Part shown: positions 1 to 5,617 of the stretch, in pieces
Position numbering within the stretch: position 1 is the first letter of the stretch
Layout: each line of letters begins with the position of its first letter
Made by a program: the position numbers and the translations under genes
Notes under the pieces: model-generated
Seen by the model: the letters and a program-made list of their open reading frames with translations, nothing else
Database searches by the model: none
What the model was told of the DNA's origin: nothing
NCBI GenBank assembly: GCA_946056455.1
Contig: CAMGJS010000082.1
Location: 1-5,617, forward strand
Length of the DNA stretch: 5,617 bases
From: an uncultured Clostridia bacterium
GTDB taxonomy: Bacteria; Bacillota; Clostridia; Oscillospirales; Ruminococcaceae
Direction of reading: 5' to 3'

Positions 1-839
1 CGTACGCATTAGCAAAAAACGCTGTTGTCACCGCACATGATATTATCCCTATTTTGTTTAATGGGAGGTATTATTGGTCAGATGAATCAACTGAAAGATT
101 TATAAATTGTCATAATTATATCGCAACACATGATGAAATTACTGTTATTGCTGATTCCGAATGTACTAAAAAAGATATAATTGAACATCTTGGAGTAAAT
201 GAAAACAGAATATTTGTTACTCCGCTTGGATATGATGAAAAAACACATTTTCATGAAACAAATATGTCTGCACTTCGTGAGATGGGAATCGATTCCCCGT
301 ATTTACTTTATCTTGGTGCCCTTGATATGAGAAAAGGTATCTTTGATATTCTGAAAGCTTTTGACATTCTGAAATCAAAGTATTCCGAGCTGAAGCTTGT
401 GATTTCGGGCAAAGCAGAGGCAATGTTTGAGTCACAATATAAAGAAAAACTTTTAGGTGTTTCTCTCGATAATGTTATATTCACAGGATATGTTACCGAT
501 GAACTGAAGCGGTTTCTCTTGTCTTCAGCTGAAGCGTTCCTTTTTCCATCTGAATACGAGGGTTTCGGTCTTCCTGTTCTTGAAGCAATGGCTTGTGGCG
601 CTCCTGTTATTACGACAAATATTTCAAGCCTCCCCGAAGTTGGCGGAGACGCTGTTCTCTATGTTTCTCCCAATCACCCCGAGGAACTTGCTGATCAGAT
701 ATCTAAAATTCTCGATTCGTCCTCATTAAGAGATGATTATATTGAAAAAGGATATGAACGTGCCAAGCAGTTTTCGTGGGATAAAACTGCTGCACTTACC
801 GAAGAAGTTTATAAGATCGCTTATAATCGCACACATTAA
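1..839 (+). CDS. GT4 family glycosyltransferase, 5' partial (C-terminal ~278 residues)
   Basis: This protein probably transfers a sugar from a nucleotide donor to a growing surface glycan at the cytoplasmic face of the membrane. The frame is open from base 3 to the TAA at 837-839, so the gene begins before the window; the TTG at 54 is internal and not a start. Numbering from the codon at base 3, residues 10-16 read TAHDIIP, a segment typical of the N-terminal acceptor domain of GT4 enzymes. Residues 105-112 (GALDMRKG) open the C-terminal Rossmann half. The E-x7-E donor-binding motif is present, with E186 and E194 in EYEGFGLPVLEA, followed by ACGAPVI and LPEVGGDAV. The family is usually 350-400 residues, so roughly 80-110 are missing upstream. 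No signal peptide or membrane segment is visible in this part. It precedes gmd, rmd and manC, so a GDP-sugar donor (mannose or D-rhamnose) is likely, but specificity cannot be read from the sequence. Its last 62 codons are matched by a remnant at 2997-3185. Confidence 0.92.
   Translation, partial: YALAKNAVVTAHDIIPILFNGRYYWSDESTERFINCHNYIATHDEITVIADSECTKKDIIEHLGVNENRIFVTPLGYDEKTHFHETNMSALREMGIDSPYLLYLGALDMRKGIFDILKAFDILKSKYSELKLVISGKAEAMFESQYKEKLLGVSLDNVIFTGYVTDELKRFLLSSAEAFLFPSEYEGFGLPVLEAMACGAPVITTNISSLPEVGGDAVLYVSPNHPEELADQISKILDSSSLRDDYIEKGYERAKQFSWDKTAALTEEVYKIAYNRTH
651..839 (+). repeat. Diverged direct repeat, copy A (3' end of the intact glycosyltransferase)
   Basis: This 189-base stretch, 62 codons plus TAA, aligns without gaps to 2997-3185. 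By hand count 35 bases differ (154/189 identical) and 10 of 62 residues differ. The longest identical runs are 20 bases, at the start of the repeat and near the end (the CTTACCGAAG region). The copies lie 2346 bases apart, in the same orientation, and flank gmd and rmd. Confidence 0.93.
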
Positions 840-925
840 TAATCACATATTATCAATATGAATATCATTGAGGTTCAAATCGGAAAGAGTATCAGTAAAA
901 ATGATAATAATTATTTTTGATTAAT

Positions 926-931
926 AAGGAG
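926..931 (+). promoter_or_regulatory. Ribosome binding site of gmd
   Basis: AAGGAG lies ten bases before the ATG at 942, within the A/T-rich gap that follows the glycosyltransferase. It supports that ATG as the start. No convincing promoter is visible in the 102-base gap. Confidence 0.75.
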
Positions 932-941
932 ATGTAAATTA

Positions 942-1976
942 ATGAAAAAAGCATTGATTACGGGCATTACCGGACAGGACGGTTCCTATCTGGCTGAGTT
1001 CCTTTTAGAGAAGGGATATGAGGTTCACGGCATAATCCGTCGTGCGTCTGTTTCTACAACAGCCCGCATTGACCACATTATTGACAAGATTATTATTCAC
1101 GAGGGAGATCTTTCCGATTCATCCAGTATTGTTCGGATTGTAATGCAAGTAAGACCTGATGAGATATACAACCTCGCAGCTCAGTCTCATGTGCAGGTGT
1201 CTTTTGACGCGGCTGAGTACACAGGCAATGTAGATGCACTCGGTGTTCTGCGTATTCTTGATGCGGTGCATATTGCAGGTCTGGATAAAGTGTGTCGAAT
1301 TTATCAGGCGTCTACTTCTGAGCTTTATGGAAAGGTTGAGGAATGTCCACAGAACGAAAACACATCTTTTCATCCTTACAGCCCCTATGCCGTTGCAAAA
1401 CAGTACGGATACTGGATGATAAAAGAGTACAGAGAGGCTTACGGTATCTTTGCTTGTAACGGTATTCTGTTTAATCATGAATCAGAGCGTCGCGGCGAGA
1501 ACTTTGTTACCCGTAAGATTACAATTGCGGCGGGTAGAATTGCTTGTGGTTTACAGGACCATCTGGAACTTGGAAATCTGGATTCACTTCGTGACTGGGG
1601 ATATGCTAAGGATTATGTTGAATGTATGTGGCTTATTCTTCAACAGGATGAACCTGATGATTATGTAATTGCAACAGGAGTTCAGCATACGGTACGCGAA
1701 TTTACTACTCTTGCTTTTGCAAATGATGGAATAGAGCTTGAATGGCGCGGAGAAGGTCTTGACGAAAAAGGTTATGATAAGAAAACAGGTAAAATGCTTG
1801 TTTGCGTAAATCCTCAGTGGTTCAGACCAACTGATGTTGTTAACCTTTGGGGTGATCCTACTAAGGCAAGAACAAAGCTTGGATGGAATCCTCAGAAAAC
1901 AAGCTATGAACAACTTTGTGCAATTATGGCAGAGCATGATCTACAACTTGCTAAGAAAGAAGCGGGAATGATATAA
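942..1976 (+). CDS. gmd: GDP-mannose 4,6-dehydratase
   Basis: Cytosolic enzyme that converts GDP-D-mannose to GDP-4-keto-6-deoxy-D-mannose, the branch point to GDP-D-rhamnose, GDP-L-fucose and related sugars. It is an extended short-chain dehydrogenase of 344 residues, a normal length for the family. The nucleotide-binding GITGQDG is at residues 8-14, followed by the RR...TARIDH segment near 33-45 typical of Gmd. The catalytic set is visible: T125 and E127 in STSELYG, Y149 and K153 in [23 protein letters not shown] (177-192) and [10 protein letters not shown] (217-226) are Gmd hallmarks for GDP-sugar and cofactor binding. The C-terminus keeps WFRPTDV and the GDPTKA...LGW segment. The ATG at 942 has an AAGGAG site. 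The rmd gene follows 30 bases after the stop, so the two are probably cotranscribed and act in sequence. No truncation or missing key residue is seen. Confidence 0.97.
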   Translation: MKKALITGITGQDGSYLAEFLLEKGYEVHGIIRRASVSTTARIDHIIDKIIIHEGDLSDSSSIVRIVMQVRPDEIYNLAAQSHVQVSFDAAEYTGNVDALGVLRILDAVHIAGLDKVCRIYQASTSELYGKVEECPQNENTSFHPYSPYAVAKQYGYWMIKEYREAYGIFACNGILFNHESERRGENFVTRKITIAAGRIACGLQDHLELGNLDSLRDWGYAKDYVECMWLILQQDEPDDYVIATGVQHTVREFTTLAFANDGIELEWRGEGLDEKGYDKKTGKMLVCVNPQWFRPTDVVNLWGDPTKARTKLGWNPQKTSYEQLCAIMAEHDLQLAKKEAGMI

Positions 1977-1991
1977 TTGCAACCCGAAAAG

Positions 1992-2002
1992 AAGAAGGTG
2001 AT
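1992..2002 (+). promoter_or_regulatory. Shine-Dalgarno site that decides the rmd start
   Basis: AAGAAGGTGAT matches the full anti-SD complement AAGGAGGTGAT at 10 of 11 positions. The GG at 1997-1998 is eight bases before the TTG at 2007. The ATG at 2001 overlaps this site and would be too close to use it; the TTG at 1977, directly after the gmd stop, lacks a comparable site. Confidence 0.65.
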
Positions 2003-2006
2003 GTAT

Positions 2007-2939
2007 TTGGATAACGGCAAAAAAGTACTGATTTTCGGAGTATCAGGCTTTGTAGGTCACTATCTTGCCGAAGAGTTTCATAATAACGGATATGATGTGT
2101 TTGGATGCGATCTTGAAAGAACACCAAACTTAAATGATTACATAAAGTTTGAAAACTGCGATATTCTTGATAAAGACGCAGTTGTAAAGTGTGTGTCTTT
2201 GATCAAGCCCGATTATATCGTTAACCTTGCTGCAATAAGCAGCGTTGGGCAATCATGGAATAATCCACAGAAAACGGTAGCCATAAATGTTGAGGGTGCA
2301 ATTAATATTCTTGAAGCTGTCAGGTTATTTGCCCCTTTTGTTAAAGTATTGTTAATCGGTTCAAGCGAGGAGTATGCCGCATCGGATTTTCCTATTTCTG
2401 AAAGCTCACCGCTTGATGCGGGCAATCCTTACGGCATCTCTAAAATAATGCAGGAAAAATACGCTGAATTATATCGTTTAAGGTATAAAATGAATGTTTT
2501 CTATGTTCGTGCGTTTAACCACATAGGCCCTATGCAATCTGACAGATTTGTTATTCCGTCCTGGTGCAAACAAATTTCCAGAATAGCAAAGGGCGAACAA
2601 GAACCGATAATGCATATCGGCAATACACTGGTTAAAAGAGATTTCAGCGATGTTCGGGATGTTGTCCGCGCATATCGCATGATCGTTGAAAACGGAAATT
2701 GCGAAAGGGTATATAATGTTGGAAGCGGAAAGATTGTCTGCCTCAGTGATATATTAAATCATTTGATTTCACTTTCCAATAAAGAAATAACTATTGTTCC
2801 TGACGAATCACTTGTGAGAAAAAATGAGGCACCTGTGATATGGTGCGATAACAGTCTTATAAAAACAGAGCTCGGATGGGAACCTGAATATGATTTATAT
2901 GATACATTAACTGAGATCTATAATTTTTATATTAGTTAA
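2007..2939 (+). CDS. rmd: GDP-6-deoxy-4-keto-D-mannose reductase (RMD type; GDP-D-rhamnose synthesis)
   Basis: Extended short-chain dehydrogenase of about 310 residues that probably reduces the Gmd product at C4 with NAD(P)H to give GDP-D-rhamnose. Numbering from the TTG at 2007, the cofactor loop GVSGFVG is at 11-17, the SSEEY segment at 119-123, and catalytic Y142 and K146 are in NPYGISK. RMD-like features follow: RAFNHIGP (168-175) with a downstream RFVIPSWCKQI, then RDFSDVRDVVRAY (211-223) and VYNVGSGK (235-242). The NHIGP form differs from the NLYGP form usual in GDP-L-fucose synthase, which argues for D-rhamnose over L-fucose; a GDP-6-deoxy-D-talose synthase cannot be excluded because it differs only in stereochemistry. 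The start is chosen for its strong Shine-Dalgarno match; ATG 2001 (312 aa) and TTG 1977 (320 aa) are alternatives. Lying 30 bases after gmd, it is almost certainly in the same operon. Confidence 0.85.
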   Translation: MDNGKKVLIFGVSGFVGHYLAEEFHNNGYDVFGCDLERTPNLNDYIKFENCDILDKDAVVKCVSLIKPDYIVNLAAISSVGQSWNNPQKTVAINVEGAINILEAVRLFAPFVKVLLIGSSEEYAASDFPISESSPLDAGNPYGISKIMQEKYAELYRLRYKMNVFYVRAFNHIGPMQSDRFVIPSWCKQISRIAKGEQEPIMHIGNTLVKRDFSDVRDVVRAYRMIVENGNCERVYNVGSGKIVCLSDILNHLISLSNKEITIVPDESLVRKNEAPVIWCDNSLIKTELGWEPEYDLYDTLTEIYNFYIS

Positions 2940-2996
2940 GAGTAACTTTATATCCGTTATTTGTTTTCTAATTGTTTGTAAAGTTGTCTGACGAGC

Positions 2997-3185
2997 GCTG
3001 TTCTCTATGTTTCTCCAAATCAACCCGAGGAACTTGCAGAACAGATATGTAAATTTATAGATTCCCAATCGTTGAGAGATGAATATATTTCTAAGGGTTA
3101 TGAGCGAACAAAACAATTTTCGTGGGATAAAACCGCAGCTCTTACCGAAGAAGTTTATAAAATCGCATACGATCGTACACACTAA
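2997..3185 (+). pseudogene. Glycosyltransferase 3' remnant (62 codons plus stop), copy B of the repeat
   Basis: This is the C-terminal tail of a GT4 glycosyltransferase with no body. The frame starting at GCT (2997-2999) encodes AVLYVSPNQPEEL... and ends ...AYDRTH at the TAA at 3183-3185. It matches the end of the intact glycosyltransferase (651-839) with no gap, 52 of 62 residues identical by hand count. Similarity begins abruptly at 2997. Further upstream in the same frame there is a TAA at 2979-2981, no ATG lies in between, and there is no ribosome site, so it should not be translated. The E-x7-E catalytic region is absent. The tail itself has no internal stop or frameshift, so the truncation looks recent. 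Its stop is only 17 bases before manC, suggesting that a full-length glycosyltransferase once preceded manC directly. Confidence 0.9.
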
Positions 3186-3190
3186 CTGTT

Positions 3191-3196
3191 AAGGAG
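3191..3196 (+). promoter_or_regulatory. Ribosome binding site of manC
   Basis: AAGGAG lies six bases before the ATG at 3203. It sits just after the stop codon of the glycosyltransferase remnant. No promoter or terminator was recognised between 2940 and 3202, so manC may be read through from rmd. Confidence 0.78.
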
Positions 3197-3202
3197 AAAA
3201 CT

Positions 3203-4516
3203 ATGCATGTAATTTTATTATCTGGCGGCAGCGGAAAGCGCTTATGGCCCCTTTCAAACGATATCCGTAGCAAGCAGTTCATAAAGCTTTTTAAGAAGAG
3301 CGATGATAGTTATGAATCAATGGTACAACGCGTCTATCGTCAGATTACCGCTGTTGATGCTGACGCCCAAATTATAATCGCTACCAGCAAATCTCAGGCG
3401 AGTGCAATAAAAAATCAGCTTGGCGAAAGAGTATCTGTCTGCGTTGAGCCTTGCCGCCGCGATACATTTCCCGCAATCGCACTGGCGACAGCTTATCTGC
3501 ATGACGAACTTGGGGTGGATACGAATGAATCTGTTGTGGTTTGTCCTGTTGACCCTTATGTTGACGATACATACTACGAGGCAGTCAAAAACCTGTATAA
3601 GCTTTCAGAGCAAGGTAACGCGAATTTGACTCTTATGGGTATCGAGCCAACCTATCCGAGCGAAAAATATGGATATATTATCCCAAGGAATATTGAAAAA
3701 GTAAGCGCCGTCAAAGAATTCAAAGAAAAACCCGACGCCGAAACTGCAAAGAAATATTTATCACAGCACGCATTGTGGAATGCAGGAATCTTTGCGTTCA
3801 GGATAGGGTATATGCTTGACAAAGCTCACAGTATGATTGATTTTGATGACTACCGTGACCTGTTCAACAAGTATGACGCAGTGACCAAAATCAGCTTTGA
3901 TTATGCTGTGGCTGAGAAAGAACCAAGTATTCAGGTGTTGCGTTATAACGGCGACTGGAAAGATGTAGGCACCTGGAATATGATGGCTGAGGTAATGGCG
4001 GACAAGACAAAGGGAAAAGCTGTTCTTGACGATACTTGCGAAAATACAAATGTAGTTAACGAATTGAATATCCCCATTCTTTGCATGGGCTGTAAGGATA
4101 TGATTATTGCGGCAAGCGGCGATGGTATTCTTATTTCCGATAAAGAGCGCAGCGGATATATGAAACCTTATGTTGAAAAAATTGAGACCGAGGCAATGTA
4201 TGCCGAAAAGTCATGGGGTACATACACAGTCATTGATGTTCAGCCGGGTTCTATGACCGTTAAGGTGTCGATGAATGCCGGGGAGCATATGAGCTATCAT
4301 ATGCATAACTGCCGTGAAGAAGTATGGACAGTCATATCAGGCAAGGGCAGAGCTGTAGTGGACGGTATGGAGCAGATTCTTCGTGTCGGAGATGTTATTA
4401 CCATTGCTGCAGGATGCAAACATATGGTTGAGGCTATTACTCCGCTGGACATTGTTGAAGTTCAGCTTGGCGATGAGATTGATGTAACCGATAAGATTAA
4501 AATTCCATTGGAGTAA
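3203..4516 (+). CDS. manC: Mannose-1-phosphate guanylyltransferase with C-terminal cupin domain
   Basis: Cytosolic enzyme that joins mannose-1-phosphate and GTP to make GDP-mannose, the substrate of Gmd. The N-terminal nucleotidyltransferase domain carries the pyrophosphorylase signature GGSGKRLWPLS (residues 8-18), VEPCRRDTFPA (81-91), CPVDPYVDD (114-122), the sugar-phosphate loop FKEKP (173-177), WNAGIF (192-197) and NGDWKDVGTW (249-258). A short linker leads to a cupin (about 340-427) that resembles the mannose-6-phosphate isomerase half of type II bifunctional enzymes: YHMHNCREEVWTVISG (365-380) and the later H407. At 437 residues it is somewhat shorter than the roughly 470-480 of classic bifunctional ManC/AlgA. 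A separate manA starts five bases after the stop, so I infer that this protein supplies mainly the guanylyltransferase step. C370 occupies a place where related cupins, as I recall them, often have a histidine. The start is supported by AAGGAG. Confidence 0.93.
   Translation: MHVILLSGGSGKRLWPLSNDIRSKQFIKLFKKSDDSYESMVQRVYRQITAVDADAQIIIATSKSQASAIKNQLGERVSVCVEPCRRDTFPAIALATAYLHDELGVDTNESVVVCPVDPYVDDTYYEAVKNLYKLSEQGNANLTLMGIEPTYPSEKYGYIIPRNIEKVSAVKEFKEKPDAETAKKYLSQHALWNAGIFAFRIGYMLDKAHSMIDFDDYRDLFNKYDAVTKISFDYAVAEKEPSIQVLRYNGDWKDVGTWNMMAEVMADKTKGKAVLDDTCENTNVVNELNIPILCMGCKDMIIAASGDGILISDKERSGYMKPYVEKIETEAMYAEKSWGTYTVIDVQPGSMTVKVSMNAGEHMSYHMHNCREEVWTVISGKGRAVVDGMEQILRVGDVITIAAGCKHMVEAITPLDIVEVQLGDEIDVTDKIKIPLE
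4510..4513 (+). promoter_or_regulatory. Ribosome binding site of manA, overlapping the manC end
   Basis: GGAG eight bases before the ATG at 4522 lies within the last codons of manC (GAG TAA). It favours this ATG over the in-frame ATG at 4531, and the arrangement suggests translational coupling. Confidence 0.6.
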
Positions 4517-4521
4517 GTGTT

Positions 4522-5487
4522 ATGGAAATAATGAAGCTTCTTCCGTACGGCAAGGATTATCTCTGGGGCGGAACACGGTTGCGGGAGGAATATAATAAAA
4601 AAATATATATGACTCCCTTGGCAGAAACATGGGAATGTTCGACACATCCGGACGGACCGAGCCTTGTAGCAAACGGAGAGTTTAAAGGCGAGACGCTGAC
4701 AGAGGTTTTAAAACTTCATCCAGAGTATCTCGGAAATAAGGTACGTAACGGCGAGTTGCCAATCTTAGTAAAGTTTATTGACGCAAAACAAGACCTTTCG
4801 GTACAGGTACATCCTGATGATGACTATTCGTTAATACATGAACAACAGAACGGAAAAACTGAAATGTGGTATGTCATTGATGCTGATGAAGGAGCAAGTC
4901 TGATTTATGGATTTAAGCATAAGATGACGGAAGATATTCTTCGGAATGCTGTTGAAACCGGAACATTGGACAAGCACCTTCAGAAAGTCAAAGTTCATAA
5001 GGGAGATACATATTTTGTCCCTGCAGGAACGGTGCACGGAATAGGCAAAGGAATTTTAATAGCCGAAATACAGGAAAACTCAAACATAACATATCGTGTT
5101 TACGATTATAACCGTGTAGATAAAAACGGCAAGAAGCGTGAGCTCCATTTTGATAAGGCTGTTCAGGTCATGGATATGGGTGTCGCTCCCGATATCGATC
5201 AGAAACCAAGAATTGTAAAATATTATCCGGGAGGGTCAAGGGAAGTTTTATGCAACTGTAAGTATTTTGAAACAGAACGGATTCAGATTACAAAAGGATT
5301 GTCTTTTTCCGTTGATGATAATTCTTTCCAGGTTCTGATGTGCCTTGACGGCTATGGGCAGGTTGAAACCATGAACGCCGAGCAAAAACCGATTCGGTTC
5401 AGTAAAGGAGAAACTCTTTTTCTTCCTGCGGGAATAGGAACATGTTTCGTTTTGGGAGATACAGTATTACTAAAAATACGGTGTTAA
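4522..5487 (+). CDS. manA: Mannose-6-phosphate isomerase, class I
   Basis: Zinc-dependent cytosolic enzyme that interconverts fructose-6-phosphate and mannose-6-phosphate, feeding central carbon into GDP-mannose. At 321 residues it matches the short Firmicutes-type class I isomerases rather than the longer enterobacterial form (about 390). The probable metal ligands are all visible: Q95 and H97 in SVQVHPDD (93-100), E114 in KTEMWYV, and H172 in VPAGTVHGIG (166-175). ENSNITYRVYDYNRVD (185-200) carries the conserved catalytic arginine region (R192) and sugar-phosphate contacts. Early landmarks are KDYLWGG (11-17) and AETWECSTHPDG (34-45). A second, weaker cupin half follows, with GETLFLPAGIG near the C-terminus. 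It begins five bases after manC, so the two are surely cotranscribed. The in-frame ATG at 4531 is a possible but less well spaced start. No defect is seen. Confidence 0.96.
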   Translation: MEIMKLLPYGKDYLWGGTRLREEYNKKIYMTPLAETWECSTHPDGPSLVANGEFKGETLTEVLKLHPEYLGNKVRNGELPILVKFIDAKQDLSVQVHPDDDYSLIHEQQNGKTEMWYVIDADEGASLIYGFKHKMTEDILRNAVETGTLDKHLQKVKVHKGDTYFVPAGTVHGIGKGILIAEIQENSNITYRVYDYNRVDKNGKKRELHFDKAVQVMDMGVAPDIDQKPRIVKYYPGGSREVLCNCKYFETERIQITKGLSFSVDDNSFQVLMCLDGYGQVETMNAEQKPIRFSKGETLFLPAGIGTCFVLGDTVLLKIRC

Positions 5488-5617
5488 TTCAGCATTTTTG
5501 ATAAGATGTATATTCTCTTTGTTTAGTGTTGTAAAAACTGAGTTTTTGCTTTGTGATATTTAAATAAAAACCTACCGATTGTGAATTGCATCAAATTGTA
5601 TGGACAGCACATAAAAT

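Noticed and set aside
54..56. TTG as a start codon for the first glycosyltransferase
   Set aside because: The frame is open to the left edge, and the upstream codons encode KNAVVTAHDIIPI, typical of the inside of a GT4 protein. No ribosome site precedes this TTG.
868..908. Promoter for gmd (TTGAGG with TATCAG, or GATAAT as a -10)
   Set aside because: TTGAGG and TATCAG each match consensus at only four of six bases; GATAAT is a good -10 but has no -35 at the right distance. Chance matches are expected in such A/T-rich sequence.
897..918. A/T-only inverted repeat (AAAAATGAT / ATTATTTTT, loop AATA) before gmd, as a terminator
   Set aside because: The stem has nine pairs including one G-U and no G-C pair, so it would be very weak. 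It also ends just before the gmd ribosome site, and A/T-rich gaps give such palindromes by chance.
1119..1478. Minus-strand open frame of 119 codons inside gmd, and similar frames inside the other genes
   Set aside because: They lie wholly opposite strongly conserved enzymes and show no family motif or plausible ribosome site.
2907..3182. Minus-strand open frame of 91 codons across the rmd-manC gap
   Set aside because: It runs antisense to the end of rmd and the glycosyltransferase remnant, whose plus-strand frame has clear homology. The minus-strand peptide shows no recognisable motif.
5533..5547. Hairpin AAAAAC-TGA-GTTTTT downstream of manA as an intrinsic terminator
   Set aside because: Only six pairs with one G-C pair and a three-base loop, followed by GCTTTG and not a clean T run. 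I see no better terminator in 5488-5617, so the operon end is unresolved.
5488..5617. A further gene or RNA in the trailing 130 bases
   Set aside because: No open frame with a ribosome site, no tRNA-like folding and no repeat was recognised. A gene could start just after the window.

Overview
The window is part of a nucleotide-sugar and glycan assembly locus from a low-to-moderate GC bacterium, most likely a Firmicute of the gut Clostridia type. Three things suggest this: AAGGAG-type Shine-Dalgarno sites, A/T-rich codon choice, and a short Firmicutes-type class I mannose-6-phosphate isomerase (about 320 aa). The taxonomic call is inference; no rRNA or other marker is present. Every convincing gene lies on the + strand in one apparent transcription unit.

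Layout: (1) 3-839, the 3' part of a GT4 family glycosyltransferase whose 5' end lies before the window; (2) a 102-nt A/T-rich gap, then gmd (942-1976), GDP-mannose 4,6-dehydratase; (3) an NAD(P)-dependent reductase of the RMD type (2007-2939, TTG start), probably making GDP-D-rhamnose; (4) a 263-nt gap with no intact gene, in which 2997-3185 is the last 62 codons plus stop of a second, otherwise missing glycosyltransferase, homologous without gaps to the end of gene 1; (5) manC (3203-4516), mannose-1-phosphate guanylyltransferase with a C-terminal cupin; (6) manA (4522-5487), mannose-6-phosphate isomerase; (7) 130 nt of trailing sequence with no gene I can support.

The genes form a nearly complete route: fructose-6-P to mannose-6-P (ManA), mannose-1-P to GDP-mannose (ManC), GDP-mannose to GDP-4-keto-6-deoxymannose (Gmd), then reduction to GDP-D-rhamnose (Rmd). 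The upstream glycosyltransferase would use one of these or a related donor. Phosphomannomutase (mannose-6-P to mannose-1-P) is not in the window. The product is presumably a surface or capsular polysaccharide containing mannose and/or D-rhamnose.

The one real surprise is the pair of homologous glycosyltransferase ends that flank gmd-rmd. It looks like a recombination scar left when the sugar-nucleotide cassette and its glycosyltransferase were exchanged in front of manC-manA. I see no evidence for a wholly new kind of system here.
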